Source of the DNA: an uncultured Austwickia sp. | GTDB taxonomy: Bacteria; Actinomycetota; Actinomycetes; Actinomycetales; Dermatophilaceae | NCBI GenBank assembly: GCA_934678955.1 | Contig: CAKUSI010000129.1 | Span: 1-9,828, forward strand | Length of the DNA stretch: 9,828 bases | Direction: 5' to 3' | Part shown: positions 1 to 7,384 of the stretch, in pieces | Numbering within the stretch: position 1 is the stretch's first letter | How the letters are laid out: the number at the start of each line of letters is the position of its first letter | Program-made: the position numbers and the translations under genes | Notes under the pieces: generated by a model | Seen by the model: the letters and a program-made list of their open reading frames with translations, nothing else | Databases searched by the model: none | What the model was told of the DNA's origin: nothing

Positions 1-123
1 GCACCAAGCCACGGCATCACCGCAAGTCACGGCCCCTACCGATGCAAGAATCGCCGAACGGTGACCCAACTCAGGCCGAACGAAGCAGAGCAGGACTGGT
101 ACGAAACCAACAAGGCAGCCTGA
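1..123 (+). CDS. Possible 3' end of a truncated hypothetical gene
   Basis: Frame 1 is open from the window edge to a TGA at 121-123, giving about 40 residues ending in NEAEQDWYETNKAA. About 70% of third codon positions are G or C, compatible with but not proof of coding in this genome. No family is recognised, and the start would lie upstream of the window. Another frame (42-227) is also open here, with a more basic, low-complexity product, which weakens the call. This may be the tail of a real gene or chance. Confidence 0.25.
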   Translation, partial: APSHGITASHGPYRCKNRRTVTQLRPNEAEQDWYETNKAA

Positions 124-130
124 AACATGA

Positions 131-232
131 ATATCAAGCGGTCCGGATTCCATCCCGCAGCTCAAAGTTCTTCTCGAGCAGAAGGAGCGCGCCGCCACGC
201 CCATGCTCTTCACCTCGGCGGATCTAGATTCA
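131..232 (+). pseudogene. Possible degraded coding fragment
   Basis: Frame 2 from 131 reads as a plausible helical protein segment containing IPQLKVLLEQKERAATPMLF and then TSADLDS, but it follows a stop codon at 128-130 and has no start codon before 203. An ATG at 127 lies in a neighbouring frame, so a single small insertion or deletion near 131-145 could have separated a start from this frame. Downstream of about 232 the same frame loses its protein-like character and runs opposite the possible minus-strand gene. No family recognised. It is listed because the composition looks more coding than its surroundings, not because function can be assigned. Confidence 0.22.
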
Positions 233-454
233 GTGCACCACGCCCAAGTATCGCTCTGCCCAGCCTTGGTACACCTCGCCCTCATGCATGTGTCCGGGGC
301 TGCTCCATGTGCCGCAGTAGCGGCACAGCCGCTGAGACGCTTCCTCCTGGGCGCGAGCCTGTCCGATCGCAACCGTCCGACCTTCTCGTCGCCCGTCTTC
401 GGTGAGGTGGTCATCTCGCCCCGTGCAGCTAGTTGAGCATAGGCCACGTCCCAT
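230..454 (-). CDS. Possible small zinc-knuckle-like hypothetical protein
   Basis: This minus-strand frame ends with a TGA at 230-232. It encodes 74 residues from the ATG at 452-454, or 82 residues from an ATG at 476-478; the inner start is chosen because a GGGAG-like sequence lies about 10 bases upstream of it. The protein has an acidic/basic polar N-terminal half (DDHLTEDGRREGR) and a C-terminal half with C-x2-C-x7-H-x-H (CRYCG ... GHMHEGEVYQGWAE), which could bind one zinc ion. The C-terminal half has codons rich in third-position G or C. Small proteins of this style occur on phages and integrative elements, but I recognise no specific family. It lies opposite weak + strand frames, so it could be spurious. 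Confidence 0.38.
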   Translation of the reverse strand: MGRGLCSTSCTGRDDHLTEDGRREGRTVAIGQARAQEEASQRLCRYCGTWSSPGHMHEGEVYQGWAERYLGVVH

Positions 455-655
455 CCCCAGCACACTCCCCACCTGCATTGCGCGGAAACCTGCAGCGACG
501 ACCTGTGGCCCGCCGACAACCTCGCTGCCGCCTCCTCAGCCCCTCCCCCGCTGCCCCTGGTGCGGAACGGTCGCCCGCCCCGACCGGCGCATCCGCCAAG
601 GGCTGATATCACCTCCTGCAGGCACGTACCGCTGATAGGTATTAGGCAGACCAAC

Positions 656-662
656 AAGGGGG
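656..662 (+). promoter_or_regulatory. Ribosome binding site fixing the GTG start at 668
   Basis: The purine run AAGGGGG ends five bases before the GTG at 668-670. It decides between this start and an ATG at 560 in the same frame. Starting at GTG places a signal peptide and lipobox right at the N-terminus, whereas the ATG at 560 would add 36 arginine- and proline-rich residues with no ribosome site. Confidence 0.75.
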
Positions 663-667
663 TAAAC

Positions 668-1909
668 GTGAATCACGGACGATCGGTCATCGCACGCCCG
701 GCCATGGTCGCCGGAAGCATCGGGCTCGGGCTGCTGCTCAGCGCCTGCGGCGGGCCGGCCCCATCACCACCCGGCGCCGCCCCAGACCCGGCGGTCGCGC
801 AGACCAGGACTGGTATCGACTGGAAGAAGCAGCCCACCGCCGCCTGGACGGCACCGGCCGGAACCGAGCTCGTCGGAGTCACCGACGATCGGGTGGTTCT
901 GTACGACTACGTGAAGGGGCTCACCGGCCTCGACCTCACCACGGGCCAGGTCGCCTGGGAGGCCGAGGAGCCCGACCAGTGCGCGATGAGCGCCAGCACC
1001 CTGTTCTGTTACGACATGACCTCGGGTGACGGCAACTATCGCGACCCCAAGACGGGGGCCGAGGGCAACGCCGTCGCGCTGGGGGCGGACGTCGCGTTCG
1101 TCGAGGCAGGCCCGCGGGGTGTCTACAGCGTCCATTCCGCCCTGGACGGTGGCATCGAAACGCCGGCGGTCAACGCCTGGGATCTCGACGGCAAGCGTGC
1201 CTGGACCGTCAACGGCCCCGAGGCCGGCTACTACTGGGACCCGCTCTCGCCCATCTCTGTCCGCGGTGAGTTTGTGCAGGTCGTCCTGTACCGCGACCCC
1301 GCATCGGGCTCGGACACGTGGCACGTGCTGCTCAACCCCGCCGACGGCAGCGTCGTCGCCGAGGATGCCACCGTCACCGAGCGCGGCGAGCTCGTCCGCA
1401 TCGGCGAGACTTCGACCGAGCTGCTGGACGACAAGGGCGACGTCGTCCGCACCGTCAAGGGTCGCGTGGGCATCGAGGGCGAGGAGCCCATCGACCCCGC
1501 CGGCGACGTGCTGACGGTCGATGACTTCCAGCTGCAGCCGGTCGCGCCCGACGGTTCCAGCCGGTGGACTGCGCCCGCCGACCCGTACGGATCCGTCCGC
1601 ACCTGCGGCGACCGCGCCACCGTGAGCGAGCAGCACAGCCTCACGCTCATCGACACGACGTCGGGTGAGACGCTCTGGCAGATTCCTGCCCCCGTTCCGT
1701 TCCCGGTCGTGCAGTGCGCCGGTGATGTGCTGCTCACCACGAAGGAACAGGTCGAGGGCAACGAGGACGGCCCGCCCACCATGGTCGCCGTCGACGCCGC
1801 TACGGGCGACGAGCTCTGGTTCATCCCCGCCGCAGGCACTGGCACGTGGACCGCCGCCGGCCTCCTCGTCCACGACGTCGGCGAACAGGCCGTCAGGCTG
1901 TACCGGTGA
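668..1909 (+). CDS. Lipoprotein with PQQ-like beta-propeller repeats
   Basis: The product is 413 residues, starting at GTG. Residues 1-26 form a signal peptide with a positively charged start, a hydrophobic core and the lipobox L-S-A-C, with the lipidated cysteine at 27. A proline/alanine-rich linker (28-45) follows. The rest looks like a beta-propeller of the PQQ-binding-like (BamB-like) class: TTGQVAWEAE near 91-100, TSGETLWQIP near 331-340 and ATGDELWFIP near 378-387 are typical blade ends (x-D-x-x-T-G-x-x-x-W). Four other cysteines (105, 114, 313, 350) could form disulfides, fitting an extracellular location. Such propellers usually act in binding or scaffolding; no enzyme residues are evident. 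Its stop codon overlaps the GTG start of the next gene, so the two are probably co-translated. It may be the surface-exposed partner of the two membrane propeller proteins downstream. The ligand is unknown. Confidence 0.85.
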   Translation: MNHGRSVIARPAMVAGSIGLGLLLSACGGPAPSPPGAAPDPAVAQTRTGIDWKKQPTAAWTAPAGTELVGVTDDRVVLYDYVKGLTGLDLTTGQVAWEAEEPDQCAMSASTLFCYDMTSGDGNYRDPKTGAEGNAVALGADVAFVEAGPRGVYSVHSALDGGIETPAVNAWDLDGKRAWTVNGPEAGYYWDPLSPISVRGEFVQVVLYRDPASGSDTWHVLLNPADGSVVAEDATVTERGELVRIGETSTELLDDKGDVVRTVKGRVGIEGEEPIDPAGDVLTVDDFQLQPVAPDGSSRWTAPADPYGSVRTCGDRATVSEQHSLTLIDTTSGETLWQIPAPVPFPVVQCAGDVLLTTKEQVEGNEDGPPTMVAVDAATGDELWFIPAAGTGTWTAAGLLVHDVGEQAVRLYR

Positions 1910-4548
1910 ACTCCGCGCCCGGGTTGCGGCTGCTCGTCGCTCCCTCGTGCGCGGGTTCTCCGCTCTCCGAGCAGCTTTCGGACGCCGTACGTGACGGCCT
2001 GGGCGCCGATGCGGCCTCAGCCCTCACCGCGCTGGTCCTGCCCGCAGGACCCATCCGCGCCGAAGATCAAGCCCTCATCGACCAGGCCACCGACTCTGCC
2101 ACCGCAGGCAGCACCATCGTGCCCGTCGTCATCGGCCACGAGGCGTCGCACGCGCTCCCCGACGTCTCCCAACTCATCGTCGCTGGGCGGGACGCCGCCT
2201 GGGTGACGGACCGGCTCGGACGCCTCATGGCCGCGAGCGGCCGCGACCTCATCGCTCTGCAAGACCTGCACCTGGCCGCCACCCGCTGGGACGCCACCGG
2301 CCGCCCGCCCGCAGCGCTACTCGGCAGCGCTGCGGCCGCCGAGGCGCTCGCGTTGTTGCCGGTGGCCGCGAAGGTCGGCTGGGTGGACGTCCCGCTCGTC
2401 ACGTCGTTCGTGGACGCCAGCGCCCGCCATCAGCGCGGACGACAGCGTCGCCTCCTCGGCGGGCTCGCCGTCGCGAGCGTCATTCTGCTCGTGCTCGGTG
2501 TCGTGGCCCTTCTCAGCCGTGTGGAGGCCGCGGCCGCGGCCGACCAGGCCCGCGCCCAGGCCGCCATCAGCACCAGCAGCCGGCTCGTGCGCCAGGTCGA
2601 CGACATGCTCGGCGCGTCGCCGGGGCCCGACCTCCCGCAGTTGCTCATCGCGGAAGCCCTCCGTGCCGACGCGTCCCCCGCGGCACTGGCGACGGCCCGT
2701 CGGGTGGTCGAGCTGATCCCGGTCCATCGCTCGGTGACGCTGCCGGCGCCGGCCCGCGAGGTCTCGGTCGACCGCGCCGGCACGCTCACGGTCGCCACCT
2801 TGTTCGATGGGCGCGTCACGATCGTCTCCGGGGAGGAAGTGACCCGGACAGTCGCTCCCGTGGCTGCCGATGACATCGCGATCCCGGTCGTGCACCCCGA
2901 CGGGACGAACATCGCGCTGCTCACCCGCGAGGCGGTTCACGTCGTGGAGGTGCAGGGCGACCGACCGCCCGAGCGGGTGGCCGCGGCGTCCGAGGGCGGG
3001 TTCTTGGGGCGCTGGGTCGACGGAGGCCTGGTGGTCCTCAACGACCATGGCCCGACGCTGCTCGACCCGCAGGCGGGAACGGCCCAGCCGTGGGGGGAGC
3101 TGCCGTGGCGGGACGACGTCAGGGCAGCGGACCTGAGCCCGGACGGCAGCGTGCTCGCCCTGGTGAGCCCGAGCCACGGGGTGTGGATCGGTGACCCGCG
3201 GTCCGGGACGGCGACCTACGTCAGCGACGACACCAGCGTGCAGGACGTCACGCTCGGGGGGACGGGCACGGCGGTGCTGCGGCGCGCGGGGGGGTCGTCG
3301 CGGCTCGACCTGGTGTCTGGCGACACGATCACCGAGCCGACTCGGGCACTTCAGGGGGCGCTGGTCGCCGGGCCGGCCGGCGGCCTGGCGAGCCTCGGCC
3401 GCGACGGCACGGTCTGTTATCTCGAGCCCGCGACCGGGCGGTCAGCCTTCTGCCACCCCGCCCACGCGGGCGGGGTGATCGACCTCGCCGTCAGCGACAC
3501 CGCGGCGTACACGGTCGGCTTCGATACCCAGCTGCGCATCTGGCAGCATCCAGAGACGCCCCGCTACCTGTCACCCGAGATGGTCTCGTCGACCGACGAC
3601 ATCGTCTCCAGGCAGATCGGGAACGACCCTGCGGCCAGGGCCCAACTCGTCGTCGCACCGGCCGGCAGCCACGGCGCGCTCTTCCTGCCGATGCGGGGCA
3701 TGATCGGCACCTTCAACCCGGCGACCCTCGAGGCGCGCGACACCCTGTTCTACCGCCTGTGGCTGAAGCAGTACTTGGCGGTGCTGTCGAGCGATGCGCG
3801 CTCGCTGGGGGCGGTGTGGGAGGAGCAGGCCGAGGTCATCGACCTGGACGGCGGCACCATCCGCTGGCGGCTGGAACAGCAACTGCCCTTCACAGCCGGG
3901 CAGCTCCTGACGCCGTTGGTCGCGGTGTCCGCCGACGGGCTGGTCATGACGTATCAGTTCGCGGGCTCGGGCTACATGATCTCGGCCGAAAGCGCGCGCG
4001 GCGAACGCTATGCCGCCGCCCACAACCCGATCGCGGCCCAGGTGGCCGACGGGGTGCTGACCTTGATCACCGCCGACGGCGTCCTGTCCCGGGACGGGCG
4101 GCAGACGCTACTGGTCCGGGCGCCCGACACGGTCGTGGCCGCCGCGTTCGCTGAGGACGGCCGCCCGGTGGTCGTGGACTCGACCGGCACGGTCCTGCGG
4201 TTCCCGGACGGCGTGCGCAACGAGGTGATGACGCTGCCGTCGGGCTTCCGCCCCCTGAGCGTGCGGGTGTCGGCGGACGGGCAGCGCATCGCCCTGGTGG
4301 GGGCCGACCGCACGCTGATCGTGGCGGCCGAGACGGGCGCCACCCTGCTCGACGTCCGCCCCGCCGAGGCGGGCGCGGTCGTGCAGGACGTCGCCTTCCT
4401 CAGCTCGGACGCCGTACTCCTGGCCCGGGCGGACGGCGGCCTGCAGCGCCGCGACGCCCTCGACGACGACGCGCTCGCGGGAGTGGTCGGCGCGTCGGCG
4501 CCGCGAGAACTCACCACGGCGGAACGCGACCAGTTCGGGATCGGGTGA
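1906..4548 (+). CDS. Membrane WD40-like propeller protein with degenerate TIR-like N-terminus
   Basis: The product is 880 residues. The GTG start overlaps the upstream TGA by four bases; an in-frame ATG at 1846 would cut 64 bases into the upstream gene and add an arginine-rich tail, so it was rejected. Residues 7-110 resemble a shortened, divergent TIR fold: a first strand (LRLLVAPS) and a late strand (STIVPVVIG, 69-77) followed by a GRDAAWVTDRLGRLM helix. By hand alignment Q60 falls where the catalytic glutamate of active TIRs would be. Residues 115-182 match the linker that follows TIR in TIR/WD40 proteins (W-x5-GR...LL, then VTSFVDAS and HQRGRQRR). One transmembrane helix spans about 183-204. 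The helical region at 205-272 (LLIAEALRAD) precedes a long beta-propeller region, with WD-like blades such as SPDGSVLALV (411-420) and a blade end at LRIW (543-546). The tail RELTTAERDQFGI resembles C-termini of other actinobacterial WD40 proteins. The arginine-rich segment before the helix predicts an external propeller. Confidence 0.82.
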   Translation: MNSAPGLRLLVAPSCAGSPLSEQLSDAVRDGLGADAASALTALVLPAGPIRAEDQALIDQATDSATAGSTIVPVVIGHEASHALPDVSQLIVAGRDAAWVTDRLGRLMAASGRDLIALQDLHLAATRWDATGRPPAALLGSAAAAEALALLPVAAKVGWVDVPLVTSFVDASARHQRGRQRRLLGGLAVASVILLVLGVVALLSRVEAAAAADQARAQAAISTSSRLVRQVDDMLGASPGPDLPQLLIAEALRADASPAALATARRVVELIPVHRSVTLPAPAREVSVDRAGTLTVATLFDGRVTIVSGEEVTRTVAPVAADDIAIPVVHPDGTNIALLTREAVHVVEVQGDRPPERVAAASEGGFLGRWVDGGLVVLNDHGPTLLDPQAGTAQPWGELPWRDDVRAADLSPDGSVLALVSPSHGVWIGDPRSGTATYVSDDTSVQDVTLGGTGTAVLRRAGGSSRLDLVSGDTITEPTRALQGALVAGPAGGLASLGRDGTVCYLEPATGRSAFCHPAHAGGVIDLAVSDTAAYTVGFDTQLRIWQHPETPRYLSPEMVSSTDDIVSRQIGNDPAARAQLVVAPAGSHGALFLPMRGMIGTFNPATLEARDTLFYRLWLKQYLAVLSSDARSLGAVWEEQAEVIDLDGGTIRWRLEQQLPFTAGQLLTPLVAVSADGLVMTYQFAGSGYMISAESARGERYAAAHNPIAAQVADGVLTLITADGVLSRDGRQTLLVRAPDTVVAAAFAEDGRPVVVDSTGTVLRFPDGVRNEVMTLPSGFRPLSVRVSADGQRIALVGADRTLIVAAETGATLLDVRPAEAGAVVQDVAFLSSDAVLLARADGGLQRRDALDDDALAGVVGASAPRELTTAERDQFGIG

Positions 4549-4552
4549 GGGC

Positions 4553-7312
4553 ATGTTCGACTTCTTCATCTCCTACGGTCACGACGAGGCCCCGGCGGCC
4601 TTCGGCATCGCCGAGCGCCTGACCACCCTGGGCGAGACAGTCTGGATCGACGACCCCGACAACCTCCGCCAGGCCCAGGCGGTCGTAGGCATCCCCGCCG
4701 GTGAGCAGCATTGGACAGTGATCCGCGACGCCATCGCCGACGCAGCCACCTTCCTCGTCGTCGACGGTCGCGACTGGCGGGAATCCGACTACTGCCTCAA
4801 CGAGTTGGCCGAGGCGCGCAAGATCGGGGTCCGCGTGGCGGTCGTCACCGACGACCCCGCGCACTGGGACGCCGAGGCCGTGACCCTGGCCGTCCCCGGT
4901 GGTGAGGACGCCCTCGTCGCCGCCCTCGCCCCCGGCGACCAGGCCGCAGCCGCACGGATCCTGATCGCGGCGGCCGCCGCGGACGACAAGCCCCTGGGGC
5001 TGGCCGACCGGTGGCTGGGTTCGGGTCGGCTGAGCGAGGCGGCGCGCACCGTGCTCGCGTCGCCCGGAACCGCCCTGCAACCGGTGGCGCCGGACGGCCT
5101 CGTCGTGTTCGCGCAGCAGGTGCACCGCGCGGCCCAGCGTCGGCGGCGGCGCTGGATCAACGGCGCGGTGGCCGGGGCCACGGCGGTGGCGCTGCTGGCG
5201 GGGGCGTCCTTCGTGTCGTTCGCGGCCGCGGGGCAGGACCGGCTGAGTGCCGAAGCCGACGCCGGCCGAGCAAGGTCGCTCGAACTGGCGGTCCAGGCTC
5301 TCGCGGCCCAATCGACCGACGAGGGGCGGCGGCTGGCTGAGGAGGCGCTGGCCGTCCAGGACACGCGCGAGGCCCGGACCGCGCTGGCGGTCAGGACCGC
5401 TGAGCAGCGAGCGGCCGCCGTGATGTTCCTGCCCGAGCACGATTATCGAGAGGCGAGTTTCAGCCCGTCCGGCCGACGGTTCGCGCTCTCCTACCCGTCG
5501 GGCGTCGTCTTCGCCGACATCGACGGCCAGGTCATCACGGACCTCGGCACGGACCGCTTCAACGCTACGGCGTTTCTGGACGACGACACCGCACTGCTGG
5601 TCAGCCGCACCACGGATGCCACGTTCACGGCGGTCGAGAAAGTCATGCTCAACGAGCGCGGCCGCCGCGTCCCGCTGGCGACGACGAGCCAGATCGTCCA
5701 GGAACTCCGCCGGGCCGAGGACGGCACGATCTGGTGGGAGGGCCACGGGCACATGGGACGATTCGACCCGGCCTCCGACTCGTTCAGCACGGACGCGTTC
5801 AGGAGCCCGGACGCCGCGGTCGAGATCGCCGGTCAGGCGCTGATCCGACTCGGCAGCGACGGGGTCGTCGAGCGGCTCGAACTGCCGCTCACCCTCGATC
5901 AGACCCCGACCTGGGCGGTGCGCCTCGCCGATCTGGAGGCTCTGGTGCCGGACACGCAGGGGCCCGACCGTTCCGGTGATGCGCAAGGGGCGCGGAAGGC
6001 GGACGAGGCCGCGGGCGAGGCGTTCGGCTATCAACTGAAGGTGTGCGGGGACCAGATCCACGTGGTCACGACGCACGGCTACCCCCAACCGGACGCCCAC
6101 GTGGCGCTGTCGCTGGACGGCGTGCCGGTGAGCCCGTTCACGTTCCGGCACGGAATCGCGACGATGGCCTGCCTGCCCAGCGGGGACGTTTGGCCTGGCG
6201 GCATCCTGCACACCAGGCTCGCGGCCCTACCGTCGCAGGCGTGGGCGCCCCACGGGTTCATCGCGGAGGGCGAGCGGCAGATCCCGAAGCGGATGATCCA
6301 GTCGTCCGACGGGTCATGGACGGCCGTGGTGCTGCCGAGTGGCGAGGTTCGGGTGGTCGGATCGGCGCCGGAACAGGCCAGGACGATCGGCCAGGCGATG
6401 CAGGCGTCCGCGCTGTCGGGTGGGGCATCGGTCGTGCAGCTGCTGGACGGGTCGTTCTGGCGGGTCGCGCCGGGCCAGGCGTCCGTGCCGGTGGGGCGGG
6501 ACGACGAGCCCTGGCACGCGCTGGGCGCGGCCGGGCCTGACCTCGCGTTGGTGGCGTCCACGAGTGAGGTGGGGGTGATGACGCCCGACGGCCTGGGCAC
6601 CCGGTGGGCACGGAAGGCTGATCTCACGCGGGCGCGACCGACCGTGGCCGGGGACGGTTTCGTCCTGCGCTCCACCACCGAGGTCTGGCGCTACACCTGG
6701 GACGCGCCAGCCGGCGAGCCCCTGCGGGCGCCCGTGCTGAACGAGGCCGAGACGCTGGGCGACGTCATGCTCGACGGCGAAACCCTCTATGTGACGACCC
6801 AGCACGGGCGCTTCCTCGCGGTGGACGCCGCGACGGGGGAGACCCGTGCGGAGACGTCGCTGGGCGTCGCCGGGGTGTCGCTGCTCGCCCCGGGTGCGGA
6901 CGGACCCCTGGTGCTGACGCCCGATGGGGCGCTGACAAGCTACGACCGGTCCCTGGCCAAGCAGGACAGCCTGTGGCTGGGCGTGCGCGGCACCACCCTC
7001 ACCTGGGTGCCGCAGCAGCCGAAGATCGCGATCACCACCCCCGACCGGACGCTCGTGTTCGACCGGTCCGAGTTCCGCATCACGCAACGGCTCGCCCCGG
7101 ACAGCGCGACCACGGTCGCGCTCACTGGTGACGGCCAGTCGGTGGTGTCGTTCACCCACTACTCCCTGCGGCGTGGTGACGAGAACGTCAATGCCGCCGC
7201 CGTGATGTGGCCGGACACCGCAGCGTCCGGGGTCGTCCCGCCGTTGGGCGAAAGGGAGTACGACACGGAAGCCTCGCTCGTGGTGTCGCCCCTCTGCGCC
7301 GACTGCGGCTGA
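4553..7312 (+). CDS. TIR-domain transmembrane protein with extracytoplasmic beta-propeller
   Basis: The product is 919 residues, with its ATG four bases after the previous stop and a GTGAGG-like purine stretch just upstream. The TIR domain starts at residue 1: box 1 FDFFISYGHDE (2-12), VWIDD (30-34), the loop/helix around GEQHWTVIRDAIADA (50-64), strand TFLVV and then SDYCLNELAEARK (78-90). E84 fits the conserved glutamate that many bacterial and SARM1-type TIR domains use to cleave NAD+, so NADase activity is plausible but untested. Residues 150-200 form the post-TIR linker, ending in AQRRRRR. A transmembrane helix spans about 202-226, followed by a charged helical segment (230-286, LAEEALAVQD) like that of the preceding paralog. 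From about 290 to the end is beta-rich propeller sequence with blades such as FSPSGRRFALSY and AVDAATGETR. The protein ends in CADCG. The positive-inside rule puts TIR in the cytoplasm and the propeller outside. Likely the effector-bearing member of the operon. Confidence 0.88.
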   Translation: MFDFFISYGHDEAPAAFGIAERLTTLGETVWIDDPDNLRQAQAVVGIPAGEQHWTVIRDAIADAATFLVVDGRDWRESDYCLNELAEARKIGVRVAVVTDDPAHWDAEAVTLAVPGGEDALVAALAPGDQAAAARILIAAAAADDKPLGLADRWLGSGRLSEAARTVLASPGTALQPVAPDGLVVFAQQVHRAAQRRRRRWINGAVAGATAVALLAGASFVSFAAAGQDRLSAEADAGRARSLELAVQALAAQSTDEGRRLAEEALAVQDTREARTALAVRTAEQRAAAVMFLPEHDYREASFSPSGRRFALSYPSGVVFADIDGQVITDLGTDRFNATAFLDDDTALLVSRTTDATFTAVEKVMLNERGRRVPLATTSQIVQELRRAEDGTIWWEGHGHMGRFDPASDSFSTDAFRSPDAAVEIAGQALIRLGSDGVVERLELPLTLDQTPTWAVRLADLEALVPDTQGPDRSGDAQGARKADEAAGEAFGYQLKVCGDQIHVVTTHGYPQPDAHVALSLDGVPVSPFTFRHGIATMACLPSGDVWPGGILHTRLAALPSQAWAPHGFIAEGERQIPKRMIQSSDGSWTAVVLPSGEVRVVGSAPEQARTIGQAMQASALSGGASVVQLLDGSFWRVAPGQASVPVGRDDEPWHALGAAGPDLALVASTSEVGVMTPDGLGTRWARKADLTRARPTVAGDGFVLRSTTEVWRYTWDAPAGEPLRAPVLNEAETLGDVMLDGETLYVTTQHGRFLAVDAATGETRAETSLGVAGVSLLAPGADGPLVLTPDGALTSYDRSLAKQDSLWLGVRGTTLTWVPQQPKIAITTPDRTLVFDRSEFRITQRLAPDSATTVALTGDGQSVVSFTHYSLRRGDENVNAAAVMWPDTAASGVVPPLGEREYDTEASLVVSPLCADCG

Positions 7313-7313
7313 G

Positions 7314-7344
7314 GGCTGGGGCGTGACTGGCAACACCCCGAGCC
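7314..7344 (+). terminator. Weak hairpin after the TIR gene
   Basis: GGCTGGGG at 7314-7321 pairs with CCCC (7336-7339) plus AGCC (7341-7344), leaving one bulged G and a 14-base loop. There is no T-run after it, so termination is uncertain; it may only slow transcription or be chance in GC-rich DNA. It sits two bases after the stop of the 919-residue gene, a natural place for an operon end. Confidence 0.35.
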
Positions 7345-7348
7345 GACC

Positions 7349-7363
7349 CCCGATACGATCGGG
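7349..7363 (+). promoter_or_regulatory. Palindrome containing a -10-like hexamer
   Basis: The perfect inverted repeat CCCGAT-ACG-ATCGGG spans 7349-7363, in the 84-base gap before the lipoprotein gene at 7397. Inside it, TACGAT at 7354-7359 matches the sigma-70-type -10 consensus at four of six positions. No good -35 lies at the usual distance; the nearest, GGCAAC near 7329, is weak and 19 bases away. A repressor site over a promoter is one reading, and chance is another. Confidence 0.35.
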
Positions 7364-7384
7364 CGAACCTTCGCGCTCACAGAC

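Larger units (their letters stand above)
1..667. other. Gene-poor leader region with coding-like scraps
   Basis: No complete gene with a good start, ribosome site and family resemblance is visible on the + strand here. Coding-like fragments appear in different frames: frame 1 at 1-123 (ends NEAEQDWYETNKAA then stop) and frame 2 at 131 to about 230 (contains QLKVLLEQKERAATPMLFTS but no start codon after the stop at 128-130). A possible small minus-strand gene occupies about 230-454. From about 480 to 667 the sequence is pyrimidine-rich on the + strand and looks non-coding; it should hold the promoter of the lipoprotein gene at 668, but I see no convincing -35/-10 pair. No tRNA, att-like repeat or CRISPR repeat was seen. 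The broken frames suggest an eroded gene boundary, possibly old mobile DNA. Confidence 0.5.

Noticed and set aside
402..635. 77-codon + strand frame with a CPWCG segment
   Set aside because: It is proline- and arginine-rich, has no ribosome site and overlaps the expected promoter region; the composition looks like C-rich non-coding DNA.
560..667. Upstream ATG extension of the first lipoprotein
   Set aside because: It would bury the signal peptide behind 36 proline- and arginine-rich residues, and the ribosome site lies before the GTG at 668.
764..1873. 369-codon open frame on the minus strand
   Set aside because: It is antisense to the propeller lipoprotein, and its low-complexity R/G/D/V-rich product has no recognisable motif.
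1846..1905. ATG start 60 bases upstream for the 880-residue protein
   Set aside because: It overlaps the end of the upstream gene by 64 bases and adds an arginine-rich stretch that is a shadow of that gene. The overlapping GTG at 1906 fits translational coupling.
4511..6211. 566-codon open frame on the minus strand
   Set aside because: It lies opposite the TIR gene and its product is rich in arginine, glycine and aspartate without domain character. Long antisense frames are expected opposite high-GC coding sequence.
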